Shown here piece after piece: positions 9,622-17,779 of a stretch of DNA of 64,000 nucleotides. Positions within the stretch are counted from its first letter, which is position 1. Each line of letters begins with the position of its first letter. The DNA is from Flavobacterium zepuense (GTDB lineage: Bacteria; Bacteroidota; Bacteroidia; Flavobacteriales; Flavobacteriaceae): the NCBI RefSeq assembly GCF_007097145.1, contig NZ_VJVZ01000001.1, forward strand, positions 434,001-498,000, written 5' to 3'. Made by a program: the position numbers and the translations under genes. The notes beneath the pieces were generated by a model, which worked only from the letters and a program-made list of their open reading frames with translations, was not told where the DNA came from and made no database searches.

Positions 9622-10695
9622 TTAATACACTTCGCTCTCTTTAAGTTTTTCAGTGTTATTTACAAGCTGAAGCTCTTCTACCACTTTAGTAATGTTACCG
9701 TTCATAACGCCATCAAGGTCATAAAGTGTAAGACCGATCCTATGATCGGTTACACGCCCCTGAGGGTAATTATAGGTGCGGATCTTAGCAGAACGGTCGC
9801 CGCTGCTTACCTGCGATGAACGCTTGGCTGCATCTTCTTCCTGCTTTTTGGCAAGCTCCATTTCATAAAGGCGTGAACGCAGTACCTGCGTAGCCTTATC
9901 TTTATTTTTATGCTGCGATTTTTCGTCCTGGCACTGTGCTACCAACCCTGTTGGTAAGTGCGTTAAGCGTACAGCCGATTTAGTTGTATTAACCGATTGC
10001 CCACCGGGACCAGATGAACAGAAGTAATCAATACGCACCTCGTTCATATCCAAGTGCACATCAAACTCTTCGGCTTCAGGCAATACCATAACCGTAGCGG
10101 CAGATGTGTGTACACGGCCCTGAGTCTCAGTTTGCGGCACACGCTGTACACGGTGTACACCGGCTTCAAACTTAAGGGTACCGTAAACATCTTCTCCGGT
10201 AACTTCAAAAATAACCTCTTTAAATCCACCCGATGTACCCTCGTTCATATCTACAACGCTGGTTCTCCAGCCTTTGCTTTCACAGTATTTGGTGTACATC
10301 CTGAAAAGGTCGCCTGCAAAAATACTGGCCTCATCGCCACCGGTACCGGCACGAATCTCTACCATTACGTTCTTAGCATCCTCAGGGTCTTTAGGTATAA
10401 GCATGAATTTTATTTCGTCTTCAAGCTCAGGCAGCCTTTGTTTAGCCTCATCAAGCTGCATTTTAGCCATATCTGTCATTTCAGGATCACTGCCATCGGC
10501 AATAATTTCCTGGGCCTCTTTAAGATTGCCGGTAACAATTAAATATTCGTCGCGCTTATCTACCAGCGCCTTAAGGTCTTTATACTCTTTATTTAACTGT
10601 ACATAACGTTTTTGGTCGGAAATAATATCCGGCTGAATAACAAGGTCTGATACCTCATCAAAACGTTGCTTTATATACTGTAACCTGTCTAACAT
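9622..10695 (-). CDS. prfA: Peptide chain release factor 1
   Basis: Recognises UAA and UAG in the ribosomal A site and triggers peptide release. The protein has 357 residues, the normal RF1 length. The stop-codon recognition tripeptide is at PQT (residues 187-189, inside [17 protein letters not shown]), in the RF1 PxT position. The catalytic GGQ is at residues 231-233 in [12 protein letters not shown]. The domain 1 N-terminal helices and the C-terminal [20 protein letters not shown] are typical. Its partner RF2 is encoded at 49.7 kb and carries SPF instead of PxT, which confirms which factor is which. A hairpin follows the gene. Confidence 0.97.
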   Translation of the reverse strand: MLDRLQYIKQRFDEVSDLVIQPDIISDQKRYVQLNKEYKDLKALVDKRDEYLIVTGNLKEAQEIIADGSDPEMTDMAKMQLDEAKQRLPELEDEIKFMLIPKDPEDAKNVMVEIRAGTGGDEASIFAGDLFRMYTKYCESKGWRTSVVDMNEGTSGGFKEVIFEVTGEDVYGTLKFEAGVHRVQRVPQTETQGRVHTSAATVMVLPEAEEFDVHLDMNEVRIDYFCSSGPGGQSVNTTKSAVRLTHLPTGLVAQCQDEKSQHKNKDKATQVLRSRLYEMELAKKQEEDAAKRSSQVSSGDRSAKIRTYNYPQGRVTDHRIGLTLYDLDGVMNGNITKVVEELQLVNNTEKLKESEVY

Positions 10696-10779
10696 AGTCT
10701 CTTTCCTTTAATTGGAAGTGCAAAATTACGGATTTTTTTTGATTCTCAATACACTATACTAAATACAAAAACTGTACCG

Positions 10780-11154
10780 CTACGCGCAGTTTTTGCAGTA
10801 GCCGGTAATCCAGCTGCTGCTGCTTTGCAGCCTGTAGCCTTCGGGCAGCGTAAACGTAACCTGTTCCTGGAGGCATTCTACCGTTTCGCAGCCCAAACAC
10901 CTAAAGTGAAAATGATCGTGCACATGGTTATGCTCCTCGCAGCTGTGGCACAATGCAAAGTAAAATTTACCGTCATCGGCTAGAATTTTATGGGTAACGC
11001 CGTCTTCGCAAAATCGGTTCAGCACCCTGTAGATAGTCACCCTATCCATAACGCCTTTAACTTCCGCCTCTATTCTTTCCTGGCTTAACGCCGAATTTGC
11101 CGTTTGCAGCAGCTCCATTATCATTTTTTTGGCGGGTGTGTTTCTCCTGTTCAT
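10780..11154 (-). CDS. Fur-family metal-responsive transcriptional regulator
   Basis: A DNA-binding repressor of 124 residues. The winged-helix part (residues about 1-75) contains SQERIEAEV and the recognition helix region DRVTIYRVLNRF. The metal-binding C-terminal part is Cys/His rich, with CHSCEEHNHVHDHFHFRCLGC and a final CKNC, so it has two CxxC pairs for structural zinc plus a histidine cluster for the sensing site. Whether it senses zinc, iron or redox state cannot be decided by eye; a Zur-like role is possible. A TGCAA-N5-TTGCA palindrome sits just before its start codon and may be its own operator. It is divergent from a flavoprotein gene, with an unusual inverted-repeat element in between. 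Confidence 0.88.
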   Translation of the reverse strand: MNRRNTPAKKMIMELLQTANSALSQERIEAEVKGVMDRVTIYRVLNRFCEDGVTHKILADDGKFYFALCHSCEEHNHVHDHFHFRCLGCETVECLQEQVTFTLPEGYRLQSSSSWITGYCKNCA

Positions 11155-11161
11155 TTATTAA

Positions 11162-11176
11162 TGCAATTAAGTTGCA
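11162..11176. promoter_or_regulatory. Palindrome TGCAA-N5-TTGCA, candidate Fur-family operator
   Basis: A perfect 5+5 bp inverted repeat with a 5-base centre (read on the minus strand as TGCAACTTAATTGCA), starting 8 bases upstream of the start codon of the Fur-family gene. The position fits autoregulation. Assignment as an operator is inference from location and symmetry alone. Confidence 0.5.
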
Positions 11177-11212
11177 ATAATACGAAATTTATTTATATTT
11201 GACAAATAATTA

Positions 11213-11391
11213 TGGAACACGGATTGCGCGGATGCAAGCAGACGCGGATTTACACAGTTTTTAATCTTGTTGATTTGGATATTAAGAAGATCCAACTAAA
11301 AGAACATAGATAAACTGAACACTATATTTGATTATTAAATCGAAATCCGGTTTAATCCGCGTCTGCTTGCATCCGCGCAATCCGCGTTCCA
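11213..11391. repeat. 179-bp element with 38-bp terminal inverted repeats
   Basis: The left arm 11213-11250 and right arm 11354-11391 are reverse complements over 38 bp with a single mismatch. They flank a 103-bp AT-rich centre with no open frame. The arms contain GCGGATGCAAGCAGACGCGG, which is much richer in GC than the surroundings. It could be a MITE-like or other mobile or dispersed repeat, or a very stable hairpin between the Fur-family and flavoprotein genes. No obvious target-site duplication was seen. Confidence 0.8.
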
Positions 11392-11412
11392 TCCTACACT
11401 CTAATCAAAAAA

Positions 11413-12321
11413 ATGAAAACAAATTACGAAGTAATCATAATAGGCGGCAGCTACAGTGGGCTGTCGGCGGCTATGGCGTTGGGCAGGGCATCGCGTAATG
11501 TATTGATTATAGATGCAGATAAACCATGTAACCGCCAAACACCGCACTCGCATAATTTTTTAACGCAGGATGGCGAAACCCCTGCGGCAATTTCGGCGAA
11601 AGCCAAGGAGCAGGTAATGGCCTACCCCACCATTACATTTCTAAACGATACGGCTACCTCAGCCAACAAAACATCTAACGGATTTACTGTTGAAACAGGA
11701 AGCGGACAAGCATTTACCGCGCAAAAAATCCTGCTGGCTACAGGGATAAAAGATATTCTGCCCAAAATAGATGGCTTTGCTGAATGTTGGGGTATATCGG
11801 TTATTCATTGCCCCTACTGCCACGGTTACGAAGTTAAGAATCAAAAAACGGCTGTTTTAGCAAATGGCGATGCTGCAATGCATTACGCCCAGCTTTTATT
11901 ACAATGGACAAAAAACCTGACCTTTTTTACTAACGGCCCCTCACTTTTTACTGATAAGCAACTCGCAAGCCTGCAAAAGCATAATATTGTCGTGATAGAA
12001 TCTGAGATTAAACGGATTGAGCACAGTAACGGGCAGTTGCAGAACATCGTACTTAAAGATGGTACCATCCACAATTTTAATGTGCAGTACTGTAAGCCTC
12101 CTTTTGAACATCATACCAACCTGCACGAACAATTGGGCTGTACGCTTAACGAGATGGGTTTTATTGCAACCGATGAATGGCAAAAAACTGCGGTTACAGG
12201 AGTTTATGCGTCAGGAGATTGCCATACCCCAATGCGATCTGTAGCTATGGCGATAGCCGAAGGCATGAAGGCAGGTGCCATGATAAATAATGAGTTGGCT
12301 GCCGATGCATTCAACATCTAA
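11413..12321 (+). CDS. Thioredoxin-reductase-like NAD(P)/FAD oxidoreductase
   Basis: A cytoplasmic flavoprotein of 302 residues in the class II pyridine-nucleotide-disulfide family. FAD binding is shown by IIIGGSYSGLSAAMALG (residues 8-24) and the C-terminal GVYASGDC. The redox pair is HCPYCHGYE (Cys133 and Cys136). This CPYC form differs from the CATC of classical thioredoxin reductases and resembles the branch that includes small-molecule dithiol oxidases. The pyridine-nucleotide site (LANGDAAMHYAQLL) lacks a standard GxGxxA, and no HRR-type NADPH-phosphate motif stands out. The true electron partner is therefore unknown. It is divergent from a Fur-family regulator, so metal-dependent control is possible. 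A lipoprotein gene follows 30 bp downstream. Confidence 0.8.
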   Translation: MKTNYEVIIIGGSYSGLSAAMALGRASRNVLIIDADKPCNRQTPHSHNFLTQDGETPAAISAKAKEQVMAYPTITFLNDTATSANKTSNGFTVETGSGQAFTAQKILLATGIKDILPKIDGFAECWGISVIHCPYCHGYEVKNQKTAVLANGDAAMHYAQLLLQWTKNLTFFTNGPSLFTDKQLASLQKHNIVVIESEIKRIEHSNGQLQNIVLKDGTIHNFNVQYCKPPFEHHTNLHEQLGCTLNEMGFIATDEWQKTAVTGVYASGDCHTPMRSVAMAIAEGMKAGAMINNELAADAFNI

Positions 12322-12351
12322 ATTGTGTATTTTTGCTGTAAACCAACCATC

Positions 12352-12864
12352 ATGAAAAAAAATATTGTAATTGCTTTTGTAGTTATTTTATCAGCTACAG
12401 CATCGTGTAAAGAGAGTTCAAAAGACAATACCAATACTTCTGAAGATAAGTCTGTTACAGCAAACGTTCAAAATGCATCCTGGTTAATAGGCAATTGGGG
12501 CAATACTTTACCTGATGGTTCGTTTATTGAAAAATGGACGAAAGAAAGCGATTCGGTTTATAAAGCCGAAAGCTATTTTATTGCCAATAACGATACCTTG
12601 TTTTCTGAGTATGTTACATTGGGTAAAATTAACGACACTTTAGCCTATACAGTTACAGTGCCCGACCAGAATAACGAAAAGCCGGTTAGTTTTAAGTTAA
12701 CATCTATGTCAGGCGACAAAATGGTTTTTGAGAATCCTCAGCACGATTATCCCAACAAAATTGAGTACACTAAAATTAATGCCGACTCTATTGTTGCAGT
12801 GATTTCCGGGGCAAAGAAAGGGAAACAAGCATCGGAAACTTTTGCAATGGCACGCCTAAAATAG
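12352..12864 (+). CDS. Small lipoprotein, DUF6265-like
   Basis: A 170-residue protein with a lipoprotein signal (hydrophobic stretch followed by ATASCKES, lipid-modified Cys at about 19). I use the ATG at 12352; an upstream TTG frame start lacks the signal peptide at its N-terminus. The mature part begins with a Ser/Thr/Asp-rich linker, then ASWLIGNWGN and, later, FENPQHDYPNKIEY. These two patterns are typical of the DUF6265 beta-barrel-like family. Function is unknown. A TATTTTTG word at 12328-12335 could be a -7 promoter element inside the short gap after the flavoprotein gene. Confidence 0.65.
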   Translation: MKKNIVIAFVVILSATASCKESSKDNTNTSEDKSVTANVQNASWLIGNWGNTLPDGSFIEKWTKESDSVYKAESYFIANNDTLFSEYVTLGKINDTLAYTVTVPDQNNEKPVSFKLTSMSGDKMVFENPQHDYPNKIEYTKINADSIVAVISGAKKGKQASETFAMARLK

Positions 12865-12872
12865 TACCTTAG
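12841..12872 (+). promoter_or_regulatory. Candidate Bacteroidota promoter of the pentapeptide gene
   Basis: TTTG at 12841-12844, a 20-base spacer and TACCTTAG at 12865-12872, close to the -33 TTTG / -7 TAnnTTTG pattern. The start codon follows 18 bases later. The -33 part lies inside the end of the preceding gene. Confidence 0.4.
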
Positions 12873-12890
12873 CAGCACTAATACTACGCC

Positions 12891-13457
12891 ATGACTATTG
12901 TTGAAAGCACCGTTTACAAAAAGGAAGATTATACCCAAAACCCGCTACCCTATGCCGAGTACGATAATTGCAGTTTTATAGATTGCCAGTTTAGCAATGC
13001 TAATCTTACGGGAATTATTTTTACAGAATGCCGCTTTGATGGCTGCAACGTGGGTACCGCTAATGCTAAAGGCACTGCCTTTAAAGATGTTACTTTTGTT
13101 AACTGTAAATTGCTTGGTCTTAACTTTAGCGTGTGCGAACCGTTTTTGTTCTCTGTAGCATTTGAGGGCTGCCAGCTTCAGTTCACATCATTTTATAACC
13201 TTAAGCTAAAAGGTACCAAATTTATTAAATGCAATATCCAGGAAGTTGATTTTACGCAAGCCGACCTTAGTGGTGCCGTGTTTAAAGACTGCGATTTGTT
13301 AAAAGCGGTGTTTCAAAATACCGTTTTAGAGAAAACCGATTTCCGGTCGGCATACAATTATGCCTTAGACCCGGAAATGAACCGTATTAAGAAGGCAAAA
13401 TTCAGCCGCGAAGGCCTGCCGGGATTGTTGCATAAGTATAGTATAGATATTTCGTAA
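12891..13457 (+). CDS. Pentapeptide-repeat protein
   Basis: A 188-residue cytoplasmic protein made almost entirely of A(D/N)LxF-type pentapeptides, for example CSFIDCQFSNANLTG and ADLSGAVFKDCDLL. These fold as a right-handed quadrilateral beta-helix. There is a non-repeat break near the middle (about residues 80-100) and an alpha-helical tail (DPEMNRIKKAKFSREG). The two-lobed arrangement and tail resemble the Qnr/MfpA group that mimics DNA and binds gyrase, but that function is not shown by sequence alone. Many housekeeping homologs have no known role. A strong hairpin terminator follows at 13477-13507. Confidence 0.85.
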   Translation: MTIVESTVYKKEDYTQNPLPYAEYDNCSFIDCQFSNANLTGIIFTECRFDGCNVGTANAKGTAFKDVTFVNCKLLGLNFSVCEPFLFSVAFEGCQLQFTSFYNLKLKGTKFIKCNIQEVDFTQADLSGAVFKDCDLLKAVFQNTVLEKTDFRSAYNYALDPEMNRIKKAKFSREGLPGLLHKYSIDIS

Positions 13458-13476
13458 TAGAAGATAGTGTCATTTT

Positions 13477-13507
13477 AAATTGATGCCTGTCATACAGGCA
13501 TCAATTT
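13477..13507 (+). terminator. Rho-independent terminator after the pentapeptide gene
   Basis: A perfect 14-bp stem (aaattgatgcctgt with acaggcatcaattt) and a 3-base loop, followed by a short T-rich run. A TATCTTTG word just after it (13511-13518) could be the -7 element for the next gene. Confidence 0.8.
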
Positions 13508-13535
13508 TGTTATCTTTGAATAAATCTTATTTACA

Positions 13536-14801
13536 ATGCCGCTTAAAAATTTATATATTCTCCTTTTGTTTGTGGTATCTTTTGGCGCGAAGGCCAGCAT
13601 GATACTGCTGCCTATGGATGAAAGTTCCCAGCAAAACCACCTTAAAGCCTATGGCATAACCTACTGGGCGCTTGATAAGACCTACACAGTAAACTGGCTG
13701 CTTAACTACAGGGGCGGTTCGTTTTTACTGCCCGATGCTAACGACATTCGCCGTGAGTGCCAGATACGTGGGGTGAGCTTTGAGGTTTTAAGCGATAGCC
13801 AGGCTAACGGAATATTAGATGATATTAGCAGTCCATCGCAAAATATGGAAAATGTAGTGCTTGAAAAAGCTCCTAAAATAGCAGTCTACACCCCTCCCGG
13901 CAAACAGCCCTGGGATGATGCCGTTACTATGGTATTAACGTATGCCGAAATACCTTTCACGGCGGTGTATGATGAAGAAGTACTTAATGATGGCTTGTTA
14001 TTGTTCGATTGGCTGCACCTTCACCACGAAGATTTTAGCGGTCAGTACGGTAAATTTTTTGGGATGTATAAAAATGCCCCGTGGTATATTGAGCAGAAAA
14101 AAACTGCCGAAGCGCTTGCCACAAAACTAGGTTATGAAAAGGTATCAGATGAAAAACTGGCAGTATCGCTGAAGATACGCAACTTTGTTATAGGTGGCGG
14201 CTTTATGTTTGCCATGTGTTCTGCTACCGATAGCTTTGATATTGCCCTTGCGGCAGAAGGTGTTGATATTTGCGAACCCATGTTTGATGGTGATGCCAGC
14301 GATGCTAACTACCAAAGCAAAATAGATTACAACAACTCCTTTGCCTTTAAAGATTTTACACTGGAGCGCAACCCGGTTGTTTATGAATTTTCAGATATTG
14401 ATACCACAACTAAACGTGCAGGAATACTGCCTGATAACGACTATTTTACCCTGATGGAATATTCAGCCAAATGGGATCCTATACCTTCTATGCTTTGCCA
14501 AAACCATACGCAGCTTGTTAAAGGTTTTATGGGCCAAACCACCGCTTTTACAGGTACTATGGTAAAAAGCAACGTACTGGTTATGGGTGAGAATAAAATT
14601 AATGGTGAAGCCCGATACATTCACGGAACTAAAGGTAAAGGCATGTTTACTTTTTACGGTGGCCATGACCCGGAAGATTACCAGCACCGTGTAGGCGATG
14701 CTCCAACTGTATTAGACCTTCACCCAAATTCACCGGGTTACCGACTAATACTTAACAATGTGCTATTCCCAGCAGCAAGGAAAAAGAAACTTAAAACCTA
14801 A
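13536..14801 (+). CDS. Secreted conserved protein of unknown function (often mislabelled asparagine synthetase B)
   Basis: A 421-residue exported protein with an N-terminal signal peptide (about residues 1-20, ending GAKAS). Residues about 110-160 (KIAVYTPPGKQPWDDA, then YAEIPFTAVYDEEVL) look like a class-I glutamine-amidotransferase-like or BPL_N-type Rossmann domain. IGGGFMFAMCSATDSF at about 225-240 would be the nucleophile-elbow region. Later segments (HGTKGKGMFTFYGGHDPEDY) are strongly conserved-looking. Related Bacteroidota proteins are, as I recall, often named asparagine synthetase B. I see neither the N-terminal catalytic Cys nor an SGGxDS ATP-pyrophosphatase loop, so I do not accept that name. 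A bidirectional terminator follows. Confidence 0.7.
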   Translation: MPLKNLYILLLFVVSFGAKASMILLPMDESSQQNHLKAYGITYWALDKTYTVNWLLNYRGGSFLLPDANDIRRECQIRGVSFEVLSDSQANGILDDISSPSQNMENVVLEKAPKIAVYTPPGKQPWDDAVTMVLTYAEIPFTAVYDEEVLNDGLLLFDWLHLHHEDFSGQYGKFFGMYKNAPWYIEQKKTAEALATKLGYEKVSDEKLAVSLKIRNFVIGGGFMFAMCSATDSFDIALAAEGVDICEPMFDGDASDANYQSKIDYNNSFAFKDFTLERNPVVYEFSDIDTTTKRAGILPDNDYFTLMEYSAKWDPIPSMLCQNHTQLVKGFMGQTTAFTGTMVKSNVLVMGENKINGEARYIHGTKGKGMFTFYGGHDPEDYQHRVGDAPTVLDLHPNSPGYRLILNNVLFPAARKKKLKT

Positions 14802-14821
14802 CAGTTTTACTATAGCATATA

Positions 14822-14847
14822 AAAAAATCCCCTTACGGGGATTTTTT
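14822..14847. terminator. Bidirectional terminator between convergent genes
   Basis: Hairpin aaaaaatcccc-ttac-ggggatttttt with A/T tracts on both sides. It serves the plus-strand gene ending at 14801 and the minus-strand tcdA, whose stop codon overlaps the T-tract. Confidence 0.85.
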
Positions 14848-15562
14848 AGCTTCTTATAATATGTTTTACCACCGCCTCGGCAGAATGCAGCCCAAAAAGC
14901 GCGGGCATCCAGCTATTTGTACCAAAAAATGATTTTTTAAAGTTCTTGCCATCGGTCATTTTAAGGCTGGTCTGGTCGGGTTCCTCGGTAGAATATACCA
15001 CCTTAACTCCTTTAGAGATTCCTTCTTTCCTTAAACGCTTGCGCACGGTTTTAGCCAGCGGGCAGTATTCAGTCTTGCTTATATCGCTTACCTTAACCTT
15101 AGATGCCTCATATTTGCCCCCTGCGCCCATATTACTGATTATCTTAACCTTTTTACGCCTGGCCGACATAATGAGGTTTAATTTAGGCGTAATACTGTCT
15201 ATACAATCAAGTACATAACTATATTCGTTAGTAACAAGTTCGTAAGCACGTTCCGGCGATAAAAATTCCTGTACACGTATAAGGTTAAGCTCCGGGTTAA
15301 TGTCCATAAGCCTGTCGCCTACAATTTTTACTTTAGGCTCACCCACGGTGCTGTGCAGTGCCGGCAGCTGGCGGTTAATGTTGGTAATATCTACCACATC
15401 GCCATCAACAATGGTCATGGTGCCCACTCCTGCCCTGGCAAGAAATTCGGCTGCAAAAGAGCCTACGCCCCCAAGGCCAACCACCATAACGTGTGCATTT
15501 TTCAATTTCTCCAGCCCCTCTTTTTTAAACAAAAGCTCGGCCCGCTCTGTCCATTCCGCCAT
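14846..15562 (-). CDS. tcdA: tRNA threonylcarbamoyladenosine dehydratase (E1-like)
   Basis: An E1/MoeB/ThiF-fold ATP-dependent enzyme of 238 residues that cyclises t6A37 of tRNAs to ct6A. The nucleotide-binding segment is VVGLGGVGSFAAEFLARAG (about residues 27-45), then IVDGDVVDITNINRQLPAL with the ATP-contacting Asn-Arg. NMGAGGKYEASKVKVSDI and CPLAKTVRKRLRKEG are characteristic of the TcdA/CsdL branch as opposed to MoeB or ThiF. Its start overlaps the end of the TatD-family gene by 38 bp, which points to translational coupling. CsdL/TcdA otherwise often pairs with cysteine desulfurase components; none is present here. Confidence 0.88.
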   Translation of the reverse strand: MAEWTERAELLFKKEGLEKLKNAHVMVVGLGGVGSFAAEFLARAGVGTMTIVDGDVVDITNINRQLPALHSTVGEPKVKIVGDRLMDINPELNLIRVQEFLSPERAYELVTNEYSYVLDCIDSITPKLNLIMSARRKKVKIISNMGAGGKYEASKVKVSDISKTEYCPLAKTVRKRLRKEGISKGVKVVYSTEEPDQTSLKMTDGKNFKKSFFGTNSWMPALFGLHSAEAVVKHIIRS

Positions 15563-16199
15563 CCTTAAAAATGTTTTTAAAATTATTTTCTACAATGCTT
15601 TTCAGCACATCTATATCCATATTTCGTGCCAATGCCGCTTTAGCGTAAACATCGGCAATACCTTCTTCAATAGTGTCAGTTTCCAACAAAAAACGGTCTT
15701 CCGGCACACCTGCAAAAACTGCAGATAACTCCGGAGTGCGCAACAGGTACTTGCCAAACGACAGGTAAAAACCGTTATCCAGCAGTTGCTTAGCCACCTG
15801 TGCATTTTTGCTGAACCCGTGCACTATCATCGGCACACCGGGCTGTAGCCTGTTCTTTATCGCTTTAAGTTCCTGAAACGCCGCAACAAGGTGCAAAATT
15901 ACAGGTTTTTGATATTTTTTTGCTAATACAAGTTGTTTTTCGAACACCTCTACCTGAATATTTAACGGAATTTCGATACGTTTATCCAGTCCGCACTCGC
16001 CTAAGGCAAGGCAATTGGGCAGTTGCAGGCGCTGTTCTATAATAGCAAGGTGCTCGTCTACCTTATCTGTATCAATATGCCACGGATGGATGCCCGTAGA
16101 AAAATAGGATACATCTATAACTTCATAAGGGTATCGGTTAACTACCTCAAAAACTTCAGGAATATTGGATGCGGAATGGGTATGGAGGTTGTAGAGCAT
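15525..16199 (-). CDS. TatD-family metal-dependent hydrolase
   Basis: A cytoplasmic TIM-barrel hydrolase of 224 residues, slightly short for the family (about 255). Metal ligands are visible in order: HTHSA near the N-terminus (residues 6-8), GECGLDKR at about 95, PVILHL near 125, VHGFSKN near 155 and LETDT near 190. TatD homologs act as DNases or phosphodiesterases; the actual substrate is unknown. The C-terminal 38 bp are also the start of tcdA in another frame. The gene begins the short tatD-tcdA unit. Confidence 0.85.
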   Translation of the reverse strand: MLYNLHTHSASNIPEVFEVVNRYPYEVIDVSYFSTGIHPWHIDTDKVDEHLAIIEQRLQLPNCLALGECGLDKRIEIPLNIQVEVFEKQLVLAKKYQKPVILHLVAAFQELKAIKNRLQPGVPMIVHGFSKNAQVAKQLLDNGFYLSFGKYLLRTPELSAVFAGVPEDRFLLETDTIEEGIADVYAKAALARNMDIDVLKSIVENNFKNIFKDGGMDRAGRAFV

Positions 16200-16284
16200 T
16201 GGTTAAGTTTGATGTGCAAATTAAATAAATTTACATTGCTACCATAAAAAATGCCCAACACTTTGCAGCATCAGACATTTCATA

Positions 16285-16542
16285 TTAAAGTAGTTTAGAT
16301 AATAGTAATCTATAGCATTCGTCATCACAGTTATTCCTAAAACTTACCATACAATTTTCAGCGTACGATTTGGATGCTAGCCAGTTATTAATAAGAACTA
16401 TATCCTGATAAAAATCCGTAATGAGCGCCCAATCCTTATTCGACTTAAATAAGTTATTCTCATGCTTACTGCCCATTCTTACAAGGATATCTATGTCCCC
16501 TTCGTAGTTATCGTAAACTTTAAGTTTTTCTAGCGTTATCAT
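16285..16542 (-). CDS. Small protein of unknown function after mnmA
   Basis: An 85-residue acidic protein with no signal peptide or membrane segment. It starts with ATG 7 bp after the mnmA stop on the same strand, so it probably belongs to the mnmA transcript. The text GDIDILVRMG and DWALITDFYQDIVLINNWLAS looks like a compact alpha/beta fold, and two adjacent Cys-containing segments (NNCDDECYRLL) lie near the C-terminus. I do not recognise a named family. The spacing and the strong mnmA ribosome-binding region argue that it is a real gene. Confidence 0.6.
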   Translation of the reverse strand: MITLEKLKVYDNYEGDIDILVRMGSKHENNLFKSNKDWALITDFYQDIVLINNWLASKSYAENCMVSFRNNCDDECYRLLLSKLL

Positions 16543-16549
16543 AACTCAG

Positions 16550-17737
16550 TTACGAAATCACACCAGAGCCAATAAGCTCGTCGCCGTGGTACCAGGCAGC
16601 AAACTGACCTTCGGTAATAGCGCTTTGTGCTTCTTCAAAAGAAATGTACATACCGTTATCAAACTTGTGCAGCCTAGCTTTTTGAAGCGGCTGGCGGTAG
16701 CGTATACGCACCATAACGTCCATCGTTTCGCCATCGGTAATCATTAGGTCTTCGCGCACCCAATGTATTTCGTTTTCCTGAATAAACAGCGCTTTACGGA
16801 ACAAACCCGGATGATTCTGCCCCTGCCCTGTATATATGCTATTGGTTTCAACATCAGTAGCTATAATAAACAGCGGCTCCTTAGTGCCACCTACATTAAG
16901 GCCTTTACGCTGACCAATAGTATAATAATGGGCACCCTGATGTTTCCCTACAACTTTACCCATCTCGGGTTTGTAATCTATGTTTTTAGCCTCAAAAGCA
17001 AGCTGTTCTTTAACCGAACCGAATTGCGGTGTTGCTTCGGCATAGGTTTGTGCATCGGCACCTACCTCAAAAATAACACCTTCTTTTGGCTGAAGCTGCT
17101 GTTGTAAAAATTTCGGCAGGCGTACTTTACCAATAAAGCAAAGCCCCTGTGAATCCTTCTTCTCAGCAGTGATCAGTTCCATTTTAGCAGCGATTTCGCG
17201 TACTTCCGGTTTTTTAAGTTCCCCAATAGGGAAAAGCGCTTTAGCCAGTTGCTCCTGAGATAGCTGGCACAAAAAGTACGACTGGTCTTTATTTCCATCG
17301 GCACCTGCTAAAAGCTGGTGTACCTCTTTACCATCTACCTCAATGGTAGCTTTACGGCAATAGTGGCCTGTAGCTACATAATCAGCGCCCAGGCTAAGGG
17401 CAATCTTCATAAACACATCGAACTTAATCTCGCGGTTACAAAGCACATCCGGGTTGGGCGTGCGGCCTTTTTCGTATTCGTTAAACATATAGTCTACAAT
17501 ACGCTCTTTATATTGTTCGCTTAGGTCTACCGTCTGGAACGGTATACCCAGCTTTTCGGCAACAAGCAAAGCATCATTGCTGTCTTCCAGCCACGGACAT
17601 TCGTTAGATATGGTAACGGCCTCATCGTGCCAGTTCTTCATAAACAGGCCAATAACTTCATACCCCTGCTCCATTAGTAAGTATGCTGCCACACTACTAT
17701 CTACACCGCCACTAAGCCCTACTACAACACGTTTCAT
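16550..17737 (-). CDS. mnmA: tRNA-specific 2-thiouridylase
   Basis: Adds the 2-thio group to U34 of tRNAs for Lys, Glu and Gln, using ATP and a persulfide sulfur. The 395-residue length fits bacterial MnmA, or slightly longer. The PP-loop is [12 protein letters not shown] (residues 7-18). The catalytic cysteines are Cys100 in [12 protein letters not shown] and Cys200 in [22 protein letters not shown] marks the central domain and a beta-barrel C-terminal domain follows. Unusually for this phylum, AGAAGGAG-like Shine-Dalgarno sequence sits 6 bases before the ATG (minus strand 17744-17751). Confidence 0.97.
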   Translation of the reverse strand: MKRVVVGLSGGVDSSVAAYLLMEQGYEVIGLFMKNWHDEAVTISNECPWLEDSNDALLVAEKLGIPFQTVDLSEQYKERIVDYMFNEYEKGRTPNPDVLCNREIKFDVFMKIALSLGADYVATGHYCRKATIEVDGKEVHQLLAGADGNKDQSYFLCQLSQEQLAKALFPIGELKKPEVREIAAKMELITAEKKDSQGLCFIGKVRLPKFLQQQLQPKEGVIFEVGADAQTYAEATPQFGSVKEQLAFEAKNIDYKPEMGKVVGKHQGAHYYTIGQRKGLNVGGTKEPLFIIATDVETNSIYTGQGQNHPGLFRKALFIQENEIHWVREDLMITDGETMDVMVRIRYRQPLQKARLHKFDNGMYISFEEAQSAITEGQFAAWYHGDELIGSGVIS

Positions 17738-17743
17738 GATAAT

Positions 17744-17751
17744 CTCCTTCT
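17744..17751 (-). promoter_or_regulatory. Shine-Dalgarno-like sequence upstream of mnmA
   Basis: The minus strand reads AGAAGGAG, then six bases, then the mnmA ATG. The core GGAG and spacing match a classical ribosome-binding site, which is uncommon among the genes of this window. Confidence 0.6.
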
Positions 17752-17779
17752 ATAAAATTTATGCAAAAATACAACAAAA

